Shown here piece after piece: positions 1 to 4,916 of a stretch of DNA of 5,050 nucleotides. The notes under the pieces were generated by a model, which was given only the letters and a program-made list of their open reading frames with translations, had not been told where the DNA came from and did not search any database. Source of the stretch: Clostridiales bacterium (GTDB lineage Bacteria; Bacillota; Clostridia; Christensenellales; CAG-138). The position numbers were made by a program, and so were the translations under genes. The stretch spans positions 1 through 5,050 of the forward strand of contig JAAZFD010000171.1 of assembly GCA_012511925.1 (NCBI GenBank), written 5' to 3'. Positions within the stretch are counted from its first letter, which is position 1. Every line of letters begins with the position of its first letter.

Positions 1-1
1 A

Positions 2-20
2 TATAATACATATCGGAGGG
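2..20 (+). promoter_or_regulatory. Possible -10 box and ribosome binding site of the zinc-ribbon gene
   Basis: TATAAT at 2-7 matches the -10 consensus, and GGAGGG at 15-20 is a strong ribosome binding site 6 nt before the ATG at 27. If the -10 box is real, transcription would begin near 13-14 and the leader would be very short. Any -35 box lies outside the window, so the promoter is uncertain. The ribosome binding site is solid and decides the start: a TTG at 21, in the same frame, abuts it with no spacer and is not a plausible start. Confidence 0.45.
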
Positions 21-26
21 TTGCCA

Positions 27-395
27 ATGCATTGTAAACGTTGCGGACAAAGGTCCATCAAAAACAGCGAATATTGTCTTGATTGTGCTGGATTGCAATG
101 CAAGATTTGTGGACAAATGCCTGCTAAAAACAGCGAGTACTGCCTGAATTGTCTTTTAAAACGGTCAAGGTTTGCTGATGTGGAAATAATAGGTCTAATT
201 TTTGGAGTATTAAGCCTTATTACTTGGAAATGGCCAATAATCGGTCTTCCTATTTCTATATACGGGCTTTTTCAATCAATGTCTGGCAAGCTGAATGAGC
301 GAAGATTTGCACAAACTGCATTGACTATGTGCTATGTAGGTACTTGCGCTAACGTAGTATGTATGCTTGTTTGGGGCATGGGTGGTTATATTTAA
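27..395 (+). CDS. Small membrane protein with two tandem zinc ribbons, function unknown
   Basis: This 122-residue protein starts at ATG 27. Two four-cysteine ribbons open it: CKRCGQ...YCLDC (Cys3, 6, 17, 20) and CKICGQ...YCLNC (Cys25, 28, 39, 42). They repeat with a 22-residue (66 bp) period and share KNSEYCL, so they look like an internal duplication. After a short basic linker (LLKRSRF) come hydrophobic segments at about 54-84, which may be one long or two short helices, and a further helix at about 98-117. The ribbons probably bind Zn on the cytoplasmic side (inference). The architecture resembles the many small zinc-ribbon plus DUF4190-like membrane proteins of Clostridia, which have no known biochemical role. 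It reads in the same direction as the serine dehydratase operon but 203 bp away, with a separate promoter between them, so it is probably not part of that operon. It ends in TAA, and its last codons lie in an imperfect duplication. Confidence 0.8.
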   Translation: MHCKRCGQRSIKNSEYCLDCAGLQCKICGQMPAKNSEYCLNCLLKRSRFADVEIIGLIFGVLSLITWKWPIIGLPISIYGLFQSMSGKLNERRFAQTALTMCYVGTCANVVCMLVWGMGGYI

Positions 396-457
396 CCAAA
401 AAAGAAACCGTTAGTATGCTTGTTAGGGGTATGATGGGTTACTATCAGCCAAAAAAG
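362..457 (+). repeat. Imperfect tandem duplication of the zinc-ribbon gene's 3' end
   Basis: Positions 362-404 and 415-457 align without gaps over 43 bp at 33 of 43 positions, with a 53 bp period. Both begin TATGCTTGTT and end CCAAAAAAG. The first copy encodes the C-terminal MLVWGMGGYI and the TAA. The second would read MLVRGMMGYYQPKK in another frame. It looks like a decayed second copy of the gene tail, or an earlier longer C-terminus displaced by a stop. No ribosome binding site supports a separate gene here. Confidence 0.55.
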
Positions 458-541
458 CGTTTTAACCTTAATTTCAGTATTTCTGTAAATTGTTCTGCAT
501 TCACCGTATGTGGACTTTCTCATAATGTAAATTCATTCTCA

Positions 542-591
542 TTGTAATAAAACCACCCATGCAGTATAATATTCATAGTAACAATCGGAGG
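542..591 (+). promoter_or_regulatory. Promoter and ribosome binding site of the sdaAB-sdaAA operon
   Basis: TTGTAA at 542-547 (4 of 6 to the -35 consensus), a spacer of exactly 17 bp, and a perfect TATAAT at 565-570 form a sigma-A type promoter. The predicted transcription start is near 577. GGAGG at 587-591 lies 7 nt before the ATG at 599. This fixes the sdaAB start at 599 and shows that the interrupted reading frame still has intact expression signals. One arm of a 12 bp inverted repeat (551-562) lies in the spacer. Confidence 0.75.
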
Positions 592-598
592 CAAATAT

Positions 599-1261
599 AT
601 GGCTAAATACAGCGCATTTGATATAATAGGTCCACGAATTATAGGTCCGTCATCCTGACACACCGCAGGCGCCGCAAGAATCGCCTATTTGGCATACCGC
701 CTTGCAAACGGTGATGTTGCCGAAGCCGAAATCACGCTTTACGGCTCATTGGCTGAAACTGGTTTGGGTCATGGCACAGACAAAGCGCTTGTTGCAGGGC
801 TTTTAGGCATGGACACCGACGATAAAAGGCTTAGATATTCCATGCTTTTAGCGCAGGAAGCAGGAATAAACATTACATTTCATATAAGCGACGAGGAGCG
901 AGAGCATCCCAACACCGTAGAAATTCGCATAAAAGGCACGAATGGCGATATAACCGAAATTGTGGGAGAGTCCTTGGGCGGCGCTTTGGTTCAGATTGTT
1001 CGACTAAACGGCATGAGCGTTAAAATTTCAGGCGAATATCCAACCTTGGTTGTGCTTTACGAGGATAAACCGGGCGTAATCAGTAAGGTAACTGAAACAT
1101 TGGCAAAGCATAACGCTAACATTGCCTTTATGAAGGTGTTTAGAATGGCAAAGAGGGAAGACGCTTGCATGGTTATTGAAACCGATTCCGAGCTGTGCGA
1201 TGACATTATTGCCGATATTTATGATTCAATCGACAGGGCTTATGAGGTAAGAACGATATGA
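599..1261 (+). pseudogene. sdaAB: L-serine dehydratase beta subunit, full length but with an in-frame UGA at codon 20
   Basis: This is the beta chain of the [4Fe-4S] L-serine dehydratase, which converts L-serine to pyruvate and ammonia in the cytoplasm. Reading from ATG 599 gives 220 codons, the usual length of Gram-positive SdaAB. The N-terminus reads MAKYSAFDIIGPRIIGPSS, then UGA, then HTAGAARIAYLAYRLANG. The family signature here is GPSSSHT, so UGA replaces the third serine (TCA to TGA is one base change). The rest is intact: GHGTDKALVAGLLGM at about 57-71, HPNT at 103-106, GESLGG at about 123-128, and a C-terminal ACT domain at about 147-220 (YEDKPGVISKVTETL). A TTG at 689 (codon 31) could nominally restart translation, but it has no ribosome binding site and the product would lack the signature motif. 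The gene overlaps sdaAA by ATGA. The product is certain. Its status could be a recent nonsense mutation, a sequence error, or recoding. It is typed here as a pseudogene because the standard code stops at codon 20. Confidence 0.85.
656..658 (+). other. In-frame UGA inside the GPSSSHT motif of sdaAB
   Basis: The frame runs TCA TCC TGA CAC ACC, with clear homology on both sides and no shift of frame. UGA also ends sdaAB (1259-1261) and sdaAA (2170-2172), so it is not a general sense codon here. Selenocysteine is conceivable but unproven: known selenoproteins mostly have Cys, not Ser, in their homologues. The downstream fold (662-712) has an apical loop UAUUU that lacks the G usually found early in bacterial SECIS loops. 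Confidence 0.9.
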
Positions 1262-2172
1262 ACAAAGACGCACAAAACTTAGAACCAACCTACGCTTTTT
1301 CAAATGGCGAGGGACTTTTAGAGCTATGCAAAATTCATCAATGCAATATTTCAGAGATTATGATTCGAAGGGAAATGTATCTTTCGGAATGTTCCCGTGA
1401 AGCGGTGTTGGCTGAAATGAAGTTGAATCTCGATGTAATGCGAGAGGGTGTAACAATGGGTTTAGACGAGCCGCAAAGCTCTGTTTCGGGCTTTACTGTC
1501 GGAGATGCAATAAAGCTGAAGCGATTTAGAAAGCGTTCATACTTGGGCGAAAACGTGTGCGACATGGTGGCGGCGGCGCTAAGCGTGGTTGAGGTGAACT
1601 CGGCAATGGGCAAAATCGTGTCTGCGCCTACTGCAGGTGCATCTGGGGTTATTCCTGGCTGCTTGATTACTGCGGCAGGTCAGTACAATATTTCTGATGA
1701 AAAGCTAATCGAAGCGTTGTTTTGTACTGCGGCTGTGGGAATGATTATTGCCGAGAACGCAACGATTTCGGGAGCGGAGGGGGGTTGTCAAGCCGAGGTA
1801 GGTTCTGCGTCTGCCATGACGGCGGCGGCGCTGTGCGAGATGCGTTCTGCCTTGCCAAAAACCTGCTTGAATGCTGCTGCTATCGCATTGAAAAACATAT
1901 TAGGGCTTGTATGCGACCCTGTGGCTGGGCTTGTTGAGTGTCCCTGTATAAAGCGAAATGCTATGGGTTCTGTGAACGCTGTTGTGGCGGCTGATATGTC
2001 TTTGGCAGGAATAAACAGCTTGATTCCGTTTGATGAAGTGGTGTCTGCTATGAAAAGCGTAGGCAGGCTTATGCACGTTGACCTGAAAGAAACTGCCAAA
2101 GGTGGTTTGGCGGCTACGAAAACGGGCAAGGAGCTTTTGAGGAAGATTAGGGAAGCATTACCCGAAAGCTGA
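1258..2172 (+). CDS. sdaAA: L-serine dehydratase, iron-sulfur-dependent, alpha subunit
   Basis: This 304-residue catalytic chain of the Fe-S L-serine dehydratase pairs with SdaAB to deaminate L-serine to pyruvate. It carries the family's substrate-site motif APTAGASG at 123-130. The probable cluster ligands are Cys177 (EGGCQAEVG), Cys219 (LVCDPVAG) and Cys230 (ECPCIKRN), matching the three conserved cysteines of this family; the fourth iron is left open to bind serine's hydroxyl (family knowledge). GMIIAENATISGAEGGCQAE and VECPCIKRNAMGSVNA are highly typical. The length is normal and no key residue is missing. The ATG overlaps the sdaAB stop as ATGA, a sign of translational coupling. GAGG at 1244-1247 gives a modest ribosome binding site of its own, with a 10 nt spacer. 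If ribosomes stop at codon 20 of sdaAB, coupling would be lost and this subunit would be made weakly and without its partner. The stop codon lies in the loop of a perfect 14 bp hairpin. Confidence 0.96.
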   Translation: MNKDAQNLEPTYAFSNGEGLLELCKIHQCNISEIMIRREMYLSECSREAVLAEMKLNLDVMREGVTMGLDEPQSSVSGFTVGDAIKLKRFRKRSYLGENVCDMVAAALSVVEVNSAMGKIVSAPTAGASGVIPGCLITAAGQYNISDEKLIEALFCTAAVGMIIAENATISGAEGGCQAEVGSASAMTAAALCEMRSALPKTCLNAAAIALKNILGLVCDPVAGLVECPCIKRNAMGSVNAVVAADMSLAGINSLIPFDEVVSAMKSVGRLMHVDLKETAKGGLAATKTGKELLRKIREALPES

Positions 2173-2187
2173 TGCTTTCGGGTAATG
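2156..2187 (+). terminator. Perfect 14 bp hairpin across the sdaAA stop codon
   Basis: CATTACCCGAAAGC (2156-2169) pairs perfectly with 2174-2187 around a TGAT loop that contains the TGA stop. Its position suggests a transcription terminator or an mRNA 3'-end stabiliser. No T-run follows (ATGAATGCAG comes next), so it is not a canonical rho-independent terminator. A processing or stabilising hairpin is equally likely. Confidence 0.55.
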
Positions 2188-2190
2188 ATG

Positions 2191-2350
2191 AATGCAGAAT
2201 AGAAAATGCAGAATTAAGCACGGTTTCGCCTGCGGCGAATGCAAAGCTCAAAGCCAAGCACGATTACAACGTAATATTTTCGTAGGGGAGGAAATGCCTA
2301 CGGCGAATGCAAAATGCAATATTAAACGCTATAATTTTTGTAGGGGAGGA
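2191..2350 (+). repeat. Composite dispersed-repeat block downstream of sdaAA
   Basis: This non-coding stretch is built of short repeated words. AATGCAGAAT appears at 2191 and AATGCAGAATT at 2205. Positions 2205-2230 recur inverted at 3252-3277 (24 of 26 bases). TTCGCC-TGC-GGCGAA at 2225-2239 is a 6 bp hairpin. CGGCGAATGCAAA occurs at 2233-2245 and again at 2301-2313. GTAGGGGAGGA occurs at 2282-2292 and 2340-2350. CGTAGG (2281-2286) pairs with CCTACG (2297-2302). The reading frame open across the block simply translates these repeats, and no ribosome binding site supports a gene. Confidence 0.7.
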
Positions 2351-2370
2351 TTCAATATCCTCCCGTTTTT
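2344..2370 (+). terminator. Rho-independent terminator made from a GGGAGGAT repeat
   Basis: GGGAGGAT (2344-2351), the loop TCAAT and ATCCTCCC (2357-2364) form a perfect 8 bp GC-rich stem, followed by GTTTTT (2365-2370). This is the best candidate for the end of the sdaAB-sdaAA transcript. It is also a member of the hairpin repeat family seen at 3029 and 3216, which suggests that the repeat doubles as a terminator. Confidence 0.7.
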
Positions 2371-2376
2371 ATTCAC

Positions 2377-2382
2377 TATAAT
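2377..2382 (+). promoter_or_regulatory. Candidate -10 box for the two-helix membrane protein gene
   Basis: A perfect TATAAT lies just after the terminator and 128 bp before the ATG at 2510. It shares the context TATAATATTC with the sdaAB promoter. No -35 box is recognisable at the right distance (AATATC at 2354-2359), so this is a weak call. Confidence 0.25.
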
Positions 2383-2509
2383 ATTCGTTTTTGCGATTCA
2401 ATACTGATTGCGTAGGGTTGCAAGTTATGACTAATTCATGTTATCATTCTTATTGGTAAGCATTTCTAACGATTGTACCAAATTTATGCCTATGGGCGCA
2501 GGAGGAACT

Positions 2510-2923
2510 ATGTATAAAAACATTGGAAAGATAATTCAGATAATGGCAATAGTGTTTCTAATCTTAGGAGTTGCTGCAAGTGCCGTTTATGGCATCAAGA
2601 AAATTTCAGAAGGCATAGAGGTTAGAGAACCGTACAATAAGTATTTAGAACGCAAGGATTATCACGACAAATACACTAAAAAGGCTGAAAGGGAAGTGTT
2701 TTTGCAGGCGAAAGAGAAAAGCAACGAGATAATCACCATAGGCATTGTTGCGATTGCTTTGGGCTGTTTAGTCTTTTGGGTGCTGTCCTGCTTTATCTAT
2801 GGCTTTGGCGAGTTGATTGTAAAGGCAGACTTAATAGAGAAAAATACAAGGGGTCAGATTTCGGAGAATCCGCCAACGGTTGAGGAAAAGACGGAAGAGC
2901 CGTTAGCGGCAGAGCAGGGATAA
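2510..2923 (+). CDS. Two-helix membrane protein of unknown function
   Basis: This 137-residue protein starts at ATG 2510, preceded by AGGAGG at 2500-2505. The frame is open back to an ATG at 2438, but that start has no ribosome binding site. Hydrophobic helices span about 7-28 (IIQIMAIVFLILGVAASAV) and about 75-97 (ITIGIVAIALGCLVFWVLSC). Between them is a charged stretch rich in K, E and Y (about 31-70), and the C-terminal tail is acidic and likely disordered (ENPPTVEEKTEEPLAAEQG). The segment FIYGFGELIVKADLIEKNT after helix 2 resembles, from memory, a recurring motif (YGFGELI) of small two-helix proteins in Clostridia, some of which begin with a zinc ribbon; this one has none. Two helices with a loop would put both ends on the same side of the membrane. 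No function can be assigned. It lies alone between repeat blocks and is convergent with hisC. Confidence 0.75.
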   Translation: MYKNIGKIIQIMAIVFLILGVAASAVYGIKKISEGIEVREPYNKYLERKDYHDKYTKKAEREVFLQAKEKSNEIITIGIVAIALGCLVFWVLSCFIYGFGELIVKADLIEKNTRGQISENPPTVEEKTEEPLAAEQG

Positions 2924-2994
2924 GGCAGAACGCATAATTAGGCGGCACGGATATTAAAAGGTTGAATGAGTTTTGCAAGTAGTCGATAGTGGGC

Positions 2995-3010
2995 AGGCAA
3001 GTGTTTGCCT
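2995..3010 (+). terminator. Weak hairpin after the two-helix protein gene
   Basis: AGGCAA (2995-3000), the loop GTGT and TTGCCT (3005-3010) form a 6 bp stem followed by only TT and then ATCC. It could be a weak terminator 72 bp after the stop at 2923. The repeat hairpin at 3029-3048 is an alternative. Confidence 0.25.
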
Positions 3011-3028
3011 TTATCCGTTAAATGAATA

Positions 3029-3053
3029 GGAGGATAACAAAATCCTCCCCTAC
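3029..3053 (+). repeat. Hairpin repeat, copy 1 (GGAGGAT...ATCCTCC)
   Basis: GGAGGAT (3029-3035) and ATCCTCC (3042-3048) form a 7 bp stem around the loop AACAAA, followed by CCTAC. All 25 bases recur exactly at 3216-3240. The terminator stem at 2344-2364 and the array hairpins at 4524-4545 and 4773 are relatives. No T-run follows, so it is a repeat rather than a terminator on this strand. Confidence 0.8.
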
Positions 3054-3180
3054 AAAAACCATTGCATTTTGGTTTTTTGTTTCATACCGTTTTCTTGTTT
3101 ATTTGGTTTTTAATTTTTTCAAACTAACCCAAGCATTTTTTTCATTAACTTGTTTTTGTTGCTTTTTTCAATAAGCAAGC
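3054..3180. other. T-rich intergenic stretch without a gene
   Basis: About 127 bp between the two hairpin repeats has strong strand asymmetry, with many T-runs on the + strand. TTGCTT (3159-3164) and AAGCAA (3173-3178) can form a small hairpin. I see no open frame with a ribosome binding site and no convincing RNA element. Confidence 0.5.
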
Positions 3181-3215
3181 GTGCCAAACCGCTCCCCTTG
3201 TCAATAAATAAATCT

Positions 3216-3277
3216 GGAGGATAACAAAATCCTCCCCTACAGCAATTTTTTGGCGAAATCGTGCCTAATTCTGCATT
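3216..3277 (-). repeat. Hairpin repeat copy 2 plus inverted copy of the 2205-2230 repeat
   Basis: Positions 3216-3240 are identical to 3029-3053. Eleven bases later, 3252-3277 is the reverse complement of 2205-2230 with two mismatches. Read on the minus strand, the order (AATGCAGAATT...TTTCGCC, then GTAGGGGAGGAT) matches the order at 2205-2292 on the plus strand. This is therefore a shortened, inverted version of the same composite repeat. Confidence 0.75.
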
Positions 3278-3301
3278 TTTCCTTTTGCTTTTTGCATTTA
3301 T

Positions 3302-3322
3302 AAAAAGGGCTTTCGCCCTTTT
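3302..3322 (-). terminator. Rho-independent terminator of hisC
   Basis: On the minus strand AAAAGGGC, a GAAA tetraloop and GCCCTTTT form a perfect 8 bp stem ending in a TTTTT run. The first A residues belong to the TAA stop codon, so the terminator begins within the end of the gene. It lies in the convergent gap, and its A-run on the other strand may let it act in both directions. Confidence 0.85.
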
Positions 3323-4403
3323 ACAGTATCTCTTTCAGCGTTTTTATCAAGCGTTCACATTGTTCTAAAGTACCAATGCTAACACGCAAATGCGTATCAA
3401 AGCCCCACAAATACCCTGCACGAATGATAATTCCACGCTGTAACAGCTTCTGCTCTAACTCTCTGCCGTCTCTGTGCGTATCCGTCCAAATAAAGTTGCC
3501 GTTTGCATCGGAAGAATCAAAGCCCAACTTCGCAAACTCAGCCATCAAATATTCCTTGCCTGCCCTGTTCAGCTTCAATGTGTTTTCTATGAACTCAAAA
3601 TCGTCCGCCGCCGCCAATGCCGCCGCTTGACCCAAAATATTCACAGGGAAAGGCGCTAATGTACGCTTTAATATGTTCATAATATGTGCAGGTGCTATAG
3701 CATAGCCCACGCGCGTTCCTGCAAGACCGTACAGCTTTGAGAAAGTTCTGCCCACAATTACGTTTCTGTTTTCGTGAACATACTTCATGCCCTGTGCGTA
3801 TTCGGTATTATCCACGAACTCATAGTATGCCTCGTCAAACACCACGATTACGTGTGTAGGGATTTTTGCCATGAACTCCTCAACCTCGGCTTTTGTAACT
3901 ATAGTGCCTGTTGGGTTGTTGGGATTGCATACAAACACCATCTTTGTTTTTTCTGTGATTGCATCTGCCAATGCGTTCAGGTCGAATCTATGATTTTTAA
4001 GCGGAACGGTTTTAAACTTTCCGCCCATAACAATGGTTGAAATTCGGTATGTATCGAAAGACGGTGCGCAGGTTAATACCTCGTCGCCCTCGTTCACAAA
4101 AGCCTCTGTAATAAGCAAAAGCACATTGTCCATGCCGTTTGAAACCATGATTTGTGATGGCTGAACATTCAGATTCTTTGAAAGCCTTTCACAGAGTTTT
4201 GCAGAAATCGGGTCGGGATACATATTTACATTTGAAGCCGCCTCGATAATCGCCCTCACCGCCGCAGGCGATGCGCCCAGCGGATTCTCGTTTGATGCCA
4301 ACTTTATTACATCATCTATTCCGTATTGCTTTTTGACCTCGTCAATAGGTCTGCCCGGAACGTATAACTTTAAATCTTCTATGCCTTTTCTTGATAAGCT
4401 CAT
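3321..4403 (-). CDS. hisC: Histidinol-phosphate aminotransferase (class I/II, PLP-dependent)
   Basis: This 360-residue protein has the standard length of bacterial HisC. HisC moves an amino group from glutamate to imidazole-acetol phosphate, giving histidinol phosphate in histidine synthesis. Visible family features in order: YVPGRP at 14-19; KLASNENPLG at 34-43; MYPDP at 61-65; SNGMDN at 88-93 (cofactor phosphate region, often GSDE in relatives); CNPNNPTG at 159-166; FDEAYYEF at 189-196 with the PLP-binding Asp190 and Tyr193; TFSKLYGLAGTRVGYA at 220-235 with the Schiff-base Lys223 and Arg231; and LRVSIGT at 339-345 with Arg340, which binds the substrate carboxylate. The start is ATG 4403-4401, with AGGAGGG 5 nt upstream. 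No other his genes are in view. Lone HisC homologues of this type can also act on aromatic amino acids, as the Bacillus enzyme does, so the exact substrate is less certain than the fold. It has its own promoter and terminator and is probably monocistronic. Confidence 0.93.
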   Translation of the reverse strand: MSLSRKGIEDLKLYVPGRPIDEVKKQYGIDDVIKLASNENPLGASPAAVRAIIEAASNVNMYPDPISAKLCERLSKNLNVQPSQIMVSNGMDNVLLLITEAFVNEGDEVLTCAPSFDTYRISTIVMGGKFKTVPLKNHRFDLNALADAITEKTKMVFVCNPNNPTGTIVTKAEVEEFMAKIPTHVIVVFDEAYYEFVDNTEYAQGMKYVHENRNVIVGRTFSKLYGLAGTRVGYAIAPAHIMNILKRTLAPFPVNILGQAAALAAADDFEFIENTLKLNRAGKEYLMAEFAKLGFDSSDANGNFIWTDTHRDGRELEQKLLQRGIIIRAGYLWGFDTHLRVSIGTLEQCERLIKTLKEIL

Positions 4404-4408
4404 AATAT

Positions 4409-4459
4409 CCCTCCTAAGTCTGTTATTTTAATTATAACAAGGCAAAAACCTTTATGCAA
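4409..4459 (-). promoter_or_regulatory. hisC promoter and ribosome binding site, with its -35 box inside the repeat array
   Basis: On the minus strand, TATAAT at 4436-4431 is preceded by TGT, giving an extended -10 (TGTTATAAT). The -35 candidate TTGCAT (4459-4454) lies exactly 17 bp upstream and matches the consensus only at TTG and the spacing. AGGAGGG (4415-4409) is the ribosome binding site. The -35 box and part of the spacer fall within unit 1 of the tandem array, which starts at 4447. Confidence 0.7.
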
Positions 4460-4696
4460 TGCGGTTTAGCGTTGTATCGAATATATTTTAGGTTGAACCC
4501 GATTTAGTTGTAAAACTTTTGCAGGGGAGGGTTTTATATCTTCCCAAAACGACAAAACTATCAAACAATATGTAGGGGCGTACCTGCGTGTGCGCCCGCT
4601 TTCTCATCAACCCAATCAAGCATTATGAAGGGGCGTACCTGCGTGCATACGCTTTTCATTACCACAGGCACACTGGCAATTCTTTTACCCTCAAAA
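4447..4696. repeat. Array unit 1, next to hisC
   Basis: The core is followed by GGGAGG (4525-4530) pairing with CTTCCC (4540-4545, one G-T pair). An alternative, mutually exclusive stem is TAAAAC (4511-4516) with GTTTTA (4531-4536). Two AGGGGCGTACCTGCGTG elements follow at 4574-4590 and 4629-4645. The first is closed by GGGCG...CGCCC and the second by GCGTA...TACGC. This unit alone supplies a promoter element, the hisC -35 box. Confidence 0.85.
4634..4672. repeat. 39 bp sub-repeat, exact copy at 4852-4890
   Basis: The block from CGTACCTGCGTGCATACGC through CATTACCACAGGCACA is identical in units 1 and 2 although the flanking spacers differ. GCGTA and TACGC within it can pair. It is a module that appears to be shuffled independently of the 84 bp core. 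Confidence 0.8.
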
Positions 4697-4916
4697 AACC
4701 TTTATGCAATGCGGTTTAGCGTTGTATCGAATATATTTTGGTTGAACCCGATTTAGCTGTAAAACTTTTGCAGGGGAGGATAACAACCTGCCAGAAGCAA
4801 CAGAACAATAGGAAATTGGAAAGTATTTGTTGGTAAATATTTTCGTAGGGACGTACCTGCGTGCATACGCTTTTCATTACCACAGGCACAACTCTGCATC
4901 CCTTTAACCCTAAAAA
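4697..4916. repeat. Array unit 2, with variant hairpin and one GTACCTGCGTG element
   Basis: The core is nearly identical to unit 1, but the hairpin segment reads GGGGAGGATAACAACCTGCC. GCAGG (4770-4774) pairs with CCTGC (4787-4791). GGAGGATAACAA is shared with the repeats at 3029 and 3216, linking the array to the dispersed family. The spacer at 4792-4844 is unrelated to that of unit 1. One element, AGGGACGTACCTGCGTG, follows at 4847-4863. Confidence 0.85.

Noticed and set aside
359..547. Open frame of about 62 codons between the zinc-ribbon gene and sdaAB
   Set aside because: It overlaps the end of the real gene in another frame, has no ribosome binding site, and its middle is the decayed duplicate of that gene's tail.
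689..1261. sdaAB beginning at TTG 689 as a shorter but intact gene
   Set aside because: There is no ribosome binding site, and the frame upstream to ATG 599 continues clear family homology (FDIIGP...GPSS). The true gene starts at 599 and is interrupted.
1338..2129. Open frames on the minus strand and in a third frame inside sdaAA
   Set aside because: They are shadows of a strongly conserved gene, without ribosome binding sites.
599..2172. UGA as a reassigned sense codon in this organism
   Set aside because: UGA is the proper stop of both sdaAB and sdaAA at family-typical ends, and the other genes use UAA.
2192..2407. Open frame of about 71 codons downstream of sdaAA
   Set aside because: It only translates the dispersed repeat words and the terminator; it has no ribosome binding site and low-complexity content.
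3376..4040. Plus-strand open frames across hisC
   Set aside because: They are antisense shadows of a clear aminotransferase gene.
4525..4550. Possible pseudoknot in the array hairpin (GGGAGG with CTTCCC, GTTTT with AAAAC)
   Set aside because: The two crossing loops would have no nucleotides, which is sterically implausible for a classic pseudoknot. A simple hairpin or the alternative stem is more likely.
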